Assembly: GCA_017452565.1 (NCBI GenBank)
Contig: JAFTMF010000019.1
Coordinates: 1-14,061 of the forward strand
DNA from: Clostridia bacterium
GTDB lineage: Bacteria > Bacillota > Clostridia > Oscillospirales > CAG-272
Direction of reading: 5' to 3'
Length of the DNA stretch: 14,061 nt
Both the position numbers and the translations under genes were made by a program. Shown here in pieces: positions 7,438 to 14,061 of this stretch (positions are counted from its first letter, which is position 1; every line of letters starts with the position of its first letter). The notes beneath the pieces are model-generated. The model did no database searches. It was not told the origin of the DNA and worked only from the letters and a program-made list of their open reading frames with translations.

Positions 7438-8480
7438 AGAATACAACCATTTGGAAAAGCCTCTCCCACATCCGAGAGGACTATATCGAAGAAGCAGCTC
7501 CCGACAAAGCTGCCGCAGCTTCTGCTGCTACTCCGGCACGCTCCCCAAAAAGCGTGCAAAGACGTATCATCGAATGGGGCGCTCTTGCCGCCTGCTTCGC
7601 TCTGGTAGCAGGATTTGCCATCACCGGCATCGGCTCGCTGCTGGGGAACACCACCGACGAATTCGACCGCTACGAGACACGCCCGGCGATGAATTACGTG
7701 GTCACCCAAGAGGCCAGCTGGCGCGAATGGGGATTCCCCTGCACGATAGACGGTCAGAAGTTGGTTTGGAGATTCCCCATCATTGAGTGGGAAGGCGAGA
7801 CCTACGCCCTTGCCCAAGACCACAAATCCTATATCCAAGTTCAGCCCGATCAGGTCGGCGAGGTACTGGAAGAGATCTCGCTGAACGTCCGCGAACTGTC
7901 GGATCATCAGATCAGTGCCACCGTCAACGCCACTATCTCGGCGCACAAGGATATTGATCCTGCCTACGGCGTGGTACTGACCATCGAGGGCGTGGAGAAC
8001 CCCGTCCTCTACCGCTCCGGCAAATACGCCGAGTCCTTTGAGGAACTCGTTGATAAAACTAACTTGCAGGAGTATCTTACCTCCTACGAATATATCATCC
8101 ACACTACGCAGAATAAGCAGGGCGAGGACGTCCGGATCGCTTTTGAAGAAATGACCGCCGACATTCTGTGGAATGAGCTTCTCATGTACGGCAAGACGGT
8201 GGACTATGACGGCGAGGACGACGAATATCTGCGCATCGGCGTCGGACACGAGCTGCTGCGACCTAATGCCTTTGTCCTGTGCATCTCCGAGGACGGCTAT
8301 ATCACCCTCGCTATGCTGAAAGCAGGCAAGGCCATCTACGTGGGCGCCGATCGGGTGCAGGCGTTTATGGACTATCTGGATGCCAATCACCCCGGCTACC
8401 GCTTGGTGGAGAAGGATTACTCTGTTCCCGAAGGGGAAATGAACACGGTAACCGTCACCAGCAAGGCGCATACCGGCTAA
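7434..8480 (+). CDS. Anti-sigma-like single-pass membrane protein
   Basis: A 348-residue protein translationally coupled to the sigma gene. The N-terminal part (1-46) carries 'HIREDYIEEA', matching the short cytoplasmic motif usual in membrane proteins encoded after this sigma type, then an Ala/Lys-rich stretch. One membrane segment follows at about 47-70 ('WGALAACFALVAGFAITGIG'), then a long outer domain (71-348). The outer domain has no recognised catalytic motif. Its end ('DGYITLAMLKAGKAIYVG' plus the helix 'ADRVQAFMDYLDAN') loosely follows the strand-helix ending of the module repeated in the other proteins, so it may contain one diverged copy (tentative). The likely role is to hold the sigma factor inactive until an envelope signal is sensed; this is inferred from operon structure and family precedent. 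A terminator follows directly. Confidence 0.82.
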   Translation: MKNTTIWKSLSHIREDYIEEAAPDKAAAASAATPARSPKSVQRRIIEWGALAACFALVAGFAITGIGSLLGNTTDEFDRYETRPAMNYVVTQEASWREWGFPCTIDGQKLVWRFPIIEWEGETYALAQDHKSYIQVQPDQVGEVLEEISLNVRELSDHQISATVNATISAHKDIDPAYGVVLTIEGVENPVLYRSGKYAESFEELVDKTNLQEYLTSYEYIIHTTQNKQGEDVRIAFEEMTADILWNELLMYGKTVDYDGEDDEYLRIGVGHELLRPNAFVLCISEDGYITLAMLKAGKAIYVGADRVQAFMDYLDANHPGYRLVEKDYSVPEGEMNTVTVTSKAHTG

Positions 8481-8484
8481 CAAC

Positions 8485-8523
8485 AAAACAGCAGCGAGGC
8501 CATTTACCTCGCTGCTGTTTTTT
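8485..8523 (+). terminator. Bidirectional terminator between anti-sigma gene and XRE gene
   Basis: A perfect 15-bp stem (8485-8499 with 8507-8521) around a 7-base loop, with a T-run on the plus strand. The opposite arm gives TTTTGTTG on the minus strand, so it can also end the XRE gene transcribed towards it. Confidence 0.9.
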
Positions 8524-8530
8524 GGATTGG

Positions 8531-8761
8531 TTAGTCTATACGGAAAATTTCCTCGTAAGAGATTTTCAATATTCTTTGCAAGAGAATGATCTCATCGGGA
8601 TACAGATGCCGTTGGCCAACTTCAATTTTGGCAACTGCACTTCTAGTTATATCGCACCCTTCCAGCTGCAACCTTGCAGACAGCATTTCCTGCGTCAAAC
8701 CTGCCTTTTCCCGTAAACATTTGATGTTCTGCCCTACTTTTCTCTCGATTTCCGAATTCAT
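8531..8761 (-). CDS. XRE-family helix-turn-helix transcriptional regulator
   Basis: A 76-residue protein made of a single Cro/C1-type DNA-binding domain. The first helices are 'VGQNIKCLREKAGLTQEML', then the recognition region 'ITRSAVAKIEVGQRHLYPDE' and a closing helix 'ILLQRILKISYEEIF'. A short insertion (QLEGCD) lies between helices two and three, as in a subset of XRE regulators. There is no effector domain, so it most likely acts as a dimeric repressor. The start is the ATG at 8761 with a modest site (AAAGG) about 10 bases upstream. It is divergent from the SLOG gene and shares a 120-base intergenic region containing that gene's promoter and a palindrome, so control of the SLOG gene and of itself is the natural hypothesis (inference). 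The pair is visibly richer in A/T than its neighbours. Confidence 0.92.
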   Translation of the reverse strand: MNSEIERKVGQNIKCLREKAGLTQEMLSARLQLEGCDITRSAVAKIEVGQRHLYPDEIILLQRILKISYEEIFRID

Positions 8762-8802
8762 TGTCTCATCGCCTTTTTGTGCTTATTTAAGAACAAAAGT
8801 AT

Positions 8803-8831
8803 TTGACAATATTATAATTTAGTGCTATTCT
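8803..8831 (+). promoter_or_regulatory. Sigma-A promoter of the SLOG gene
   Basis: TTGACA (8803-8808), 17-bp spacer and TATTCT (8826-8831) with extended TGC before the -10. Expected start is near 8838, about 46 bases before the TTG start codon. The surrounding DNA is very A/T-rich. Confidence 0.8.
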
Positions 8832-8836
8832 ATTTA

Positions 8837-8854
8837 TGCACTTATATAGGTGCA
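8837..8854. promoter_or_regulatory. Palindrome at the transcription start, candidate XRE operator
   Basis: TGCAC, 8 bases, then GTGCA form an interrupted inverted repeat. Some T symmetry continues outside it (TTTATGCAC against GTGCAAAA). It overlaps the predicted transcription start, where a bound repressor would block initiation. Binding by the adjacent XRE protein is inferred. Confidence 0.5.
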
Positions 8855-8883
8855 AAACAAAATAGTAGGAGAGATAAAGAACA

Positions 8884-9312
8884 TTGGTAGTAACATTTTT
8901 TGGTCATAGCGACGCGCCTTCTTCCGTAGAAACGAAATTGACAACCATACTTATTGATTTAATCGAAAACAAAGGCGCAACAACATTTTATGTAGGAAAT
9001 AACGGAAATTTTGATCGCATAGTACAAAACACACTGAGAACATTGAAATCACAATATTCACAGATTGATGCTCTCGTTGTGTTGGCTTATCTTCCCGGTA
9101 AGTACACACACGCCGAAACACCTCTCGATACAATCTATCCCGAAGGGCTTGAAAACGTTCCCAAACGATTTGCTATCTGTAAGCGCAACGAATGGATGAT
9201 CAAACAGTGTGATTTAGTCATCACTTTTGTCAACAGAGATTTCGGTGGAGCGGCACAGTACACAAAAAACGCAGAAAAACGTGGAAAGACAATTCTCAAT
9301 CTTGCAACATAA
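8884..9312 (+). CDS. SLOG-superfamily (Rossmann-like) protein
   Basis: A 142-residue protein that resembles small stand-alone SLOG proteins, the fold shared with LOG and DprA/Smf that binds nucleotides or nucleotide-derived ligands. Motifs in order are FFGH (5-8), 'YVGNNGNFDRIV' (36-47), 'VVLAYLPG' (65-72), a 'RFAICKRNEWMIKQCD' helix (95-110), 'LVITFVNRDFGGAAQ' (111-125) and 'GKTILNLA' (134-141). The Gly-rich GGAAQ loop sits where family members bind ligand phosphate. The start is TTG, chosen because the FFGH strand must begin immediately after it and GGAGAG lies 10 bases upstream; no better ATG exists. The gene is A/T-richer than its surroundings and flanked by terminators, suggesting a separately acquired unit. 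The ligand is unknown; a sensing or nucleotide-metabolism role follows from family knowledge only. Confidence 0.85.
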   Translation: MVVTFFGHSDAPSSVETKLTTILIDLIENKGATTFYVGNNGNFDRIVQNTLRTLKSQYSQIDALVVLAYLPGKYTHAETPLDTIYPEGLENVPKRFAICKRNEWMIKQCDLVITFVNRDFGGAAQYTKNAEKRGKTILNLAT

Positions 9313-9322
9313 CCCCAACTAA

Positions 9323-9348
9323 AAACCGCTCCCGTTAGGGAGCGGTTT
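9323..9348. terminator. Bidirectional terminator between SLOG gene and GH32-like gene
   Basis: An 11-bp stem (AAACCGCTCCC / GGGAGCGGTTT) with a 4-base loop, between convergent genes. The minus-strand copy ends in five T, so it fits best as the terminator of the minus-strand GH32-like gene; the plus-strand T-run is only three. Confidence 0.82.
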
Positions 9349-9354
9349 CGCTTA

Positions 9355-11271
9355 TTAGTGTAATCTCGGCGGCAGATTGTTTGAATCGCCGAAATAATCG
9401 ACTTTTTCGGGCTGATCGGCTTGCATCTCCTGACGTCGGCGCCGCCATACAGTTGCGGCTACAATGCACAGGAATGCAATCGTCAAAGATACCGCACCCA
9501 CGGCAATATAGATCACGCCGTTTCCGAGTCCATCGTTCGGACGTCGGTTGGGATTCGAAGACGAAGGATCGTCCACCGTAGGCGCCATTGGCTCCGGCGG
9601 ATCCAATGGAAGAGGGGAACCAAAGTCAGGCACGTCCTTGTATGCCACTTCGGTGAAAGCGCCGTATCCGTCCACCGATACCAACCCCATATACCCGGGA
9701 GAGAGCTTCCCAATGTCATAACGGTTGCTAAAATAGGCCTGATCGTTCACCGTGATGGTGAGCAGCTGACTTCCGTCATACTCTACCTTCAGCTTCCACT
9801 GCTGAGTGCTGTTGGGCTCGAGATGGTGCTTTTTGAGCACCTGCATTTGCCTTGTTTCCGCATCATACTGCAGGATCGTCAGAATGGGACTATCCTGCAT
9901 TTTCTGCAGCGTTACGCAATACCAGCCGTTTACCCGATCCACAAACTCTGTAACCGGGACGCCAAAGACCAGCCCCATACAATCGTCATCGCTCATAGGA
10001 GTGAACTTCGCCCAAAAGGAGAAGGATCCCGACACCGATACGGGAGACAATAGCGGACTGTATCCCGTATCGTCGGTAGAACTCAGTCCGAACTGACCGA
10101 CCTCCCAATACTGTCCCACAAGACCGGGCAAATTGCTCAGACAGGTGGGTGCGGTGCTCTTGATCTCCAGCGTGTCGGAGTAAATTCCCTTTTCGTCGGT
10201 GACGGTCAGAACCATCGTGCGGTTCATTTTCGTAATCAGATAGCTGATTCTGTTTTGTACGTTGTATCGCAGCTCGCCCATTGCTTCCTTTGGGGAAATA
10301 TCGGGCTCCGTCCATTGGAGGTTATTTCTTCGCAGGCCATTCTCGTCTACCACGTAGGCTTCGATGGTCAGTTGATAGGTGGGATCTTCTTTGTTGATAG
10401 TCGCCTTGGAGATGTCGGTTCGCTCGTAGTGATAGTAAAGCCCCGCCTCGGGCAGTACCGTCTCTCCATCGTGCCAGACCGATTTCATCCGCCATAGCCG
10501 CAGGGATTGATATTCCACCACGTCCCAACTGTATATCAGACCGTTTCCGTCATCCATCTCTTTCGAAGTGGTGCAATCCCATCCGATGGCGCCCGACTCG
10601 GGATAGATCAGCGCCGAGAGGAGCTGTCCCCCATCCCGATCCAGCACTTCCAGCAGATTGCCGTCCGACAGGATGCGAAGCTGCACCGTACCGTCTGCTT
10701 CGGGGGCATAATCGGCAAATACGGTGGAGAAAATCTCCTTTTGCTCGATGGTGCTACCGTTACGGGATTCCCGACGAATCAGCCGCAAGCGCCGTTTCTG
10801 ATAATCGTACACCAGCGAGGTGGAATAGATGCCGTCGGACAAAAACTCTATCCGAACCTCCTCTTGATTCGGTTGCGCCGGAGGCTTGAAGCTGATTTCC
10901 AAATCAAAGGCGGTAAGAGGATTGTTCTGCAAAATCTTCTTCGCCTGCTCGGCATTGTAAAACTCCGATACGCTTGCCGCAGACTCGGCACGAAGGGTAT
11001 TCGCCTCGGGAGTCAACCGTACGGAAAGCCGCAGACCGTCCCCCTCTTCTACCAGTTTCAACTGATACGGAAGAGTGAGCGCACCCGACCAGCGATACAG
11101 ATGAGTGGGGTCCGCTGCATAGCCCAGCAGATAGGATTTTCCTGCCCCACCGGAAGTGCTCGCCGATACCTGCAAAGCGCCGTTGATGGTTCCGGTAAAC
11201 AGAGGCAGACGGTCGCTCTCGGAGACGAACCGATATAGTCCGCCCTCTCCCCATTTTTCCAGATTGCCCAC
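9355..11271 (-). CDS. 3' part of the amber-split GH32-like gene: rest of propeller, beta-sandwich, membrane anchor
   Basis: This continues the upstream frame after a single TAG; the frame is open from 11292. The GTG at 11271 is only a nominal start, since no convincing ribosome binding site precedes it. The start ('YIVGNLEKWGEGGLYRF') and 'SYLLGYAADPTHLYRWSGAL' with 'LPYQLKLVEEGDGLRLSV' (residues 45-85) match the end of the GH32 propeller. About 95-265 fits the GH32 C-terminal beta-sandwich. About 265-375 looks like an Ig-like domain, and about 385-548 like a second LamG/CBM66-like sandwich ('WYCVTLQKMQD', 'WKLKVEYDGSQLLTITVNDQ'). A Pro/Asp/Asn-rich linker (549-583), a membrane helix (about 584-609, 'VIYIAVGAVSLTIAFLCIVA') and RRRR follow. 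The complete gene would encode about 1166 residues anchored at the C-terminus. On its own this part lacks a signal peptide and is probably not made without readthrough. Confidence 0.75.
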   Translation of the reverse strand: MGNLEKWGEGGLYRFVSESDRLPLFTGTINGALQVSASTSGGAGKSYLLGYAADPTHLYRWSGALTLPYQLKLVEEGDGLRLSVRLTPEANTLRAESAASVSEFYNAEQAKKILQNNPLTAFDLEISFKPPAQPNQEEVRIEFLSDGIYSTSLVYDYQKRRLRLIRRESRNGSTIEQKEIFSTVFADYAPEADGTVQLRILSDGNLLEVLDRDGGQLLSALIYPESGAIGWDCTTSKEMDDGNGLIYSWDVVEYQSLRLWRMKSVWHDGETVLPEAGLYYHYERTDISKATINKEDPTYQLTIEAYVVDENGLRRNNLQWTEPDISPKEAMGELRYNVQNRISYLITKMNRTMVLTVTDEKGIYSDTLEIKSTAPTCLSNLPGLVGQYWEVGQFGLSSTDDTGYSPLLSPVSVSGSFSFWAKFTPMSDDDCMGLVFGVPVTEFVDRVNGWYCVTLQKMQDSPILTILQYDAETRQMQVLKKHHLEPNSTQQWKLKVEYDGSQLLTITVNDQAYFSNRYDIGKLSPGYMGLVSVDGYGAFTEVAYKDVPDFGSPLPLDPPEPMAPTVDDPSSSNPNRRPNDGLGNGVIYIAVGAVSLTIAFLCIVAATVWRRRRQEMQADQPEKVDYFGDSNNLPPRLH

Positions 11272-11292
11272 GATATAGCGCTGTCCCGCATC

Positions 11293-11295
11293 CTA
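11293..11295 (-). other. In-frame TAG (amber) codon splitting the GH32-like gene
   Basis: On the minus strand the frame reads L-K-W-I-V, TAG, D-A-G-Q-R-Y-I-V-G-N. GH32 proteins have a continuous segment here (K-W-V-L-x-x..., then Y-x-V-G-x-F), so homology runs straight through. Upstream and downstream parts share one frame with no insertion or deletion. A single base change from Ser, Gln, Glu, Lys, Trp, Tyr or Leu codons would create it. Confidence 0.95.
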
Positions 11296-12858
11296 GACTA
11301 TCCACTTCAACGTATCAATGCATTCCACAGAGACGGGATAGAGATCGGGGGATTGCGAACCTATTTCAAAAGCGCTGGCGTGACTCCAGTTCACCAAATC
11401 GGAGGAGGTGAACAGATGCACCTTGGAACCGCCGGTGAGCATCATCCACTTTCCATCGTGAGCGAACAGTTTGGTAGCGTACATATCATATCCATAGCTG
11501 TGTGTTCGGCCATCTATGATCGGATTTTCAAACCCATGCGTCTCTTGGGCAGGCTCTCGCCAAGTTGCACCGTGATCGGTAGAGTAGGCAATGTACAGCT
11601 CTTCAATGCCGCTGGTCAGCGACAAATCCCCTTTCGTGCAAATCGCCACTAAGCGGGATTGACCTTCTTCGGCTTCCGTGAAAAATCCGGTAGTATTATC
11701 GGCATCCTCGGTGACGGCAATAGCGATGATAGAAGCATCTACCCAAACCACCCCTTGATCGCTCCAGCTGAGCAAATCGGGGCTGACGGCGTGGGCGATG
11801 CCGCTCGCTCCCGTGGGATCTCCCTCGATCGCCTCCAAGGGATAGAAATAATGCCACTGACGGTCGGTAGAGTCGAACACCACGCTACCACCTGCCTTCA
11901 TCTTGCCTTTGAGCGGCGTATAATGGTATTGCGGTCTGCCGTCCTCTAAATATTGAAGAGAGGAGGTGGGACTTACCTCCACACGAATCACGTAGTGGAA
12001 GGTAATGTCGCCATTATGGGCAATCAAAAGCAGATCGAAGGACTCGGTGATCTGACGAACGGTCACCGACTGCTTCTCAATATCGATCACCAAGCCGGGA
12101 TCGCCGTTCAGCGGACGGGCGGTGAGATGATATCTTCCCAAATCCTCGAATTGCAAGCGGAGGGTATGCTCGTACTCGCCCATCATAACCTTTCGGTAAA
12201 CTGCAGGATCGTTTGTAATCCTTCCGTTGGCGGTCATTCCGCGCACCTCCGGAGTGTCGATCCAACAGTTGATTTCCTCAAACCAGCCGCCGCCATCTGC
12301 CAGCAAGCCGAAATATCCGCTGACATTCTCATTGCCTGTATTGGCATACAGAAAATACTCGTCATTGATAATCAGCACGATCATAGAATCCACGTCGTGA
12401 TTCTCCACCCGAATCCGGTAACGGTCGCCGGGCAGATCGAGGTCTTCGATACTGCACCGTGCCAGCTCAACCGTCTCGTTCTCGCCGTAATAACGGATCC
12501 ACGCAGTTTTCGTGGCAGCATCAATGCCTGCAGCCCAAAATCCGTAGGGCGTTTCGGGATCTTCATCTCCCAGCGTGAGCCCTGCTACGTGTTCTCTGCC
12601 CAGCTTCACAACCGCTTCGTAAGCCATTGTGGAACGATAGGGCTTCCAATGCGCGTAGGCAACCTCGCCGTCTGCCGGCCTACCGTAGATCGCGTTCACA
12701 TCGTCGAGGGATGACCACTCCCCCGTGACCGGCACCAGCGAATCGTACAAAATCGTCCCTGCGGCAGCGTGCGCGGGCAGGACAAGCATAGCAGGCAGAA
12801 CGGTTTGCAACAGAATCAGCAGAACCAACGCCCCGGATAGAATACGATTTCGTAACAT
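11293..12858 (-). CDS. 5' part of the amber-split GH32-like gene: signal peptide, sandwich domain, first propeller blades
   Basis: A 521-residue open part. A signal peptide (1-32, ending AHA) is followed by a LamG/CBM66-like beta-sandwich (about 34-200; 'RYRIRVENHDVDSMIVLIIN', 'SGYFGLLADGGGWFEEI'), a beta-rich Ig-like stretch (about 205-300) and the first blades of a GH32 propeller (308-521). GH32 enzymes cut fructans or sucrose with an Asp nucleophile in WMNDPNG, an Asp in RDP and a Glu in ECPDL. Here the matching places read KMKAGGS (319-325, nucleophile to Ala322), YATKLF (460-465, Asp to Ala461) and SQSPDL (501-506, Glu to Gln502). All three acids are lost, so hydrolysis is unlikely and carbohydrate binding or sensing is more plausible (inference). 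Start has AAAGGTGA upstream and a good promoter at 12889-12917. Confidence 0.82.
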   Translation of the reverse strand: MLRNRILSGALVLLILLQTVLPAMLVLPAHAAAGTILYDSLVPVTGEWSSLDDVNAIYGRPADGEVAYAHWKPYRSTMAYEAVVKLGREHVAGLTLGDEDPETPYGFWAAGIDAATKTAWIRYYGENETVELARCSIEDLDLPGDRYRIRVENHDVDSMIVLIINDEYFLYANTGNENVSGYFGLLADGGGWFEEINCWIDTPEVRGMTANGRITNDPAVYRKVMMGEYEHTLRLQFEDLGRYHLTARPLNGDPGLVIDIEKQSVTVRQITESFDLLLIAHNGDITFHYVIRVEVSPTSSLQYLEDGRPQYHYTPLKGKMKAGGSVVFDSTDRQWHYFYPLEAIEGDPTGASGIAHAVSPDLLSWSDQGVVWVDASIIAIAVTEDADNTTGFFTEAEEGQSRLVAICTKGDLSLTSGIEELYIAYSTDHGATWREPAQETHGFENPIIDGRTHSYGYDMYATKLFAHDGKWMMLTGGSKVHLFTSSDLVNWSHASAFEIGSQSPDLYPVSVECIDTLKWIV

Positions 12859-12888
12859 AGCAATTCACCTTTCAAGTTTGCTTATTCC

Positions 12889-12917
12889 ATTATATCAGAT
12901 TATTATGGAAATTGCAA
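12889..12917 (-). promoter_or_regulatory. Sigma-A promoter of the GH32-like gene
   Basis: On the minus strand: -35 TTGCAA (12917-12912), 17-bp spacer, perfect -10 TATAAT (12894-12889). The start codon at 12858 is 31 bases beyond the -10 box. An intact near-consensus promoter suggests the interrupted gene is still transcribed. Confidence 0.8.
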
Positions 12918-12927
12918 TAGGTTGCTG

Positions 12928-12960
12928 AAAAAACGCTCCGAGGATACACCTCGGAGCGTT
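12928..12960 (-). terminator. Rho-independent terminator after the conserved 170-residue gene
   Basis: On the minus strand, a 12-bp stem (AACGCTCCGAGG / CCTCGGAGCGTT, 12932-12943 with 12949-12960) with a 5-base loop and a run of six T. It begins 4 bases after the stop codon and separates this gene from the GH32-like promoter. Confidence 0.9.
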
Positions 12961-12964
12961 GGTA

Positions 12965-13477
12965 TTATGTTTGGCCTCTAAAATCCTCTCGGCGGAGCAC
13001 TCGATAGGCGGGATGGTAGAGCCTGCGGTAAGTCTCGCTGTGGGAAACGGCCGGATAACCCGCCCTTTCGTAGGCGGACAGATACTCGTCCAGCTCGGCA
13101 AGAGAGAAGGCAAACTGCCCTTCTGCCGTCACTCTGCGAAGCAGTGCCAGCTTTTCCAAAAAGCCTTCCCGTGTGCCGTGGACGTTTGCGGCAGAGCGGA
13201 TGAAATCCCTCCCCAGCGCCTCAACGGCATCGGCATCGGGGATAGCCGCCAGCATCACCCGCACGATTTTGCCGCCGATGTCCTCCACCAGCGGTGCTTC
13301 GGGATTTTTTGGCGTGCGCTCCCACTCCGTCCGCAAATAGGCAAGGCAGGCATCCTCGTTGGCGATGAGATGACCGCCGCCAAATTCGCTTTGGTAGAGG
13401 AGCTTTACCGCATCGGTGGGCTCCATCTTGGGATAGCGTGCCGCGTGGGTCTGTAAAATCGTATAGAGATCGTTCAT
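12965..13477 (-). CDS. Conserved protein of unknown function downstream of cysS
   Basis: A 170-residue soluble protein. The frame extends further upstream into cysS, but the ATG at 13477 is preferred: the sequence before it is a basic, low-quality shadow of cysS, and the ATG falls 16 bases after the cysS stop. A weak GGGA site lies just before it. Two blocks look strongly conserved in style: 'DAVKLLYQSEFGGGHLI' (22-38) and 'GYPAVSHSETYRRLYHPAYR' (140-159). The His, Ser, Tyr and Arg residues in these blocks could form a binding or active site, but I recognise no named family. It has no signal peptide or membrane segment. It is probably co-transcribed with cysS and ends at a strong terminator. 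Its function cannot be stated from sequence alone. Confidence 0.8.
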   Translation of the reverse strand: MNDLYTILQTHAARYPKMEPTDAVKLLYQSEFGGGHLIANEDACLAYLRTEWERTPKNPEAPLVEDIGGKIVRVMLAAIPDADAVEALGRDFIRSAANVHGTREGFLEKLALLRRVTAEGQFAFSLAELDEYLSAYERAGYPAVSHSETYRRLYHPAYRVLRREDFRGQT

Positions 13478-13493
13478 AGCAAGTCCCGACAGA

Positions 13494-14061
13494 TCAGTTT
13501 TTCTTCCACTTGGTGCCCTGAGCGGTATCCTGCAGGGTAACGCCCATCTCAGACAGTTTTCCGCGGATCTCGTCGGCCAGCGCGAAGTTCTTCGCTTTCT
13601 TGGCTGCCGCACGCTCTGCAATGAGGGCTTCCACCTCTTCGGCAAATGCCTTATCGGTAGCAGACTCGCCGATGAGTCCCATCAGCTTGGCGATCTCGGT
13701 GAAGTATGCGCCTGCTTCCTCAGCCGCTTCCTTGGAAGGACTCTGTGCAAGGAGCGAGTTCAACTCACGCACCATCTCGAAGAGAGCGGAAACTGCGTCA
13801 GCGGTGTTGAAATCGTCCTCCATCTTCTCGATGAACTGCGCCTTGTAGCCCTCGAACGCCGCGCGGACGTCTGCAGACAGAGGCTCGCCGGAAGTAGCGT
13901 TCTTCAGATAGAAGGCCAGATTGTCGTAGCAGTTCTGGATACGGTCAACCGAATTCTGTGCCGCCTCGATGATATCGGCGCTGTAATTGATAGGCTTTCT
14001 GTAATGGCTGGAAACCAAGAAATAGCGAATGGGCATATAGCCGTAGAGCTTTGCCACGTCA
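13494..14061 (-). CDS. cysS: Cysteinyl-tRNA synthetase, C-terminal part (partial)
   Basis: The last 189 codons of a gene that runs off the right edge. It matches the C-terminal half of class I cysteinyl-tRNA synthetase, the cytoplasmic enzyme that charges tRNA-Cys with cysteine. The 'IRYFLVSSHYRKPINYS' segment follows the catalytic core, 'NSVDRIQNCYDNL' begins the helical domain, and 'FIEKMEDDFNTADAVSALF' is a hallmark. The ending 'ERAAAKKAKNFALADEIRGK' plus 'LQDTAQGTKWKKN' is the usual C-terminus contacting the tRNA. The nucleotide-binding signatures (HIGH and KMSKS) lie outside the window. No truncation or frameshift is seen. The GTG at 14057 is not a start, since the frame continues through it. 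Confidence 0.95.
   Translation of the reverse strand, partial: DVAKLYGYMPIRYFLVSSHYRKPINYSADIIEAAQNSVDRIQNCYDNLAFYLKNATSGEPLSADVRAAFEGYKAQFIEKMEDDFNTADAVSALFEMVRELNSLLAQSPSKEAAEEAGAYFTEIAKLMGLIGESATDKAFAEEVEALIAERAAAKKAKNFALADEIRGKLSEMGVTLQDTAQGTKWKKN

Noticed and set aside
7308..8486. 392-residue open frame on the minus strand over the anti-sigma gene
   Set aside because: It lies opposite a coupled, well-supported gene, has no ribosome binding site or recognisable domain, and is a codon-bias shadow.
11293..11295. General reassignment of TAG to an amino acid in this organism
   Set aside because: Only one in-frame TAG is seen in the coding sequence of the window; a recoded genome should show many. 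Absence of TAG stops in twelve genes is too small a sample.
11953..12714. 253-residue plus-strand open frame within the GH32-like gene
   Set aside because: The minus strand carries clear signal peptide and domain sequence; the plus-strand translation shows no family pattern.

Overview
The window looks like a chromosomal segment of an uncultured Clostridia-type Firmicute, probably gut-associated. Signs are strong AAAGGAG/AAAGGAGG ribosome binding sites, sigma-A promoters with 17-bp spacers, compact rho-independent terminators, a clostridial ECF sigma/anti-sigma gene pair, Gram-positive lipoproteins, and roughly balanced base composition. Taxonomy is inferred from these features only. No RNA gene, insertion sequence, phage gene or CRISPR array is visible, and no gene-free gap exceeds 300 bases.

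Layout. (1) 1-8525, plus strand: an envelope-signalling island. It holds the tail of a cut-off modular protein; an ECF sigma factor coupled by ATGA overlap to a 931-residue membrane-anchored modular protein; two tandem lipoproteins with nearly identical leaders; and a second ECF sigma factor coupled by ATGA overlap to a 348-residue anti-sigma-like membrane protein. The cut-off protein, the 931-residue protein and both lipoproteins are built from repeats of one roughly 100-130-residue module that I cannot assign to a named family (about 12 copies). (2) 8531-9348: a small A/T-richer pair, an XRE-type regulator and a divergent SLOG-superfamily protein. They share a 120-bp intergenic region with a strong promoter and a palindrome next to the expected transcription start. 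(3) 9355-12858, minus strand: a very long secreted, C-terminally membrane-anchored GH32-like (fructan hydrolase fold) gene. It is split by one in-frame TAG codon, and all three catalytic acidic residues of the family are replaced. (4) 12965-14061, minus strand: a conserved protein of unknown function and the 3' end of cysS, an ordinary housekeeping region.

How it may work together (inference): each ECF sigma factor is co-translated with a single-pass membrane protein whose large outer part probably senses an envelope signal. The lipoproteins carry the same outer modules and could share ligands or partners with these sensors. The second sigma operon has both a good sigma-A promoter and an ECF-like AAC-N16-GGTC element in its leader, which suggests autoregulation.

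The points most worth a second look are the amber-interrupted GH32-like pseudoenzyme, the repeated-module family around the ECF sigma genes, and the lipoprotein leader duplication. None of the twelve genes whose ends are visible stops with TAG; all use TAA or TGA.
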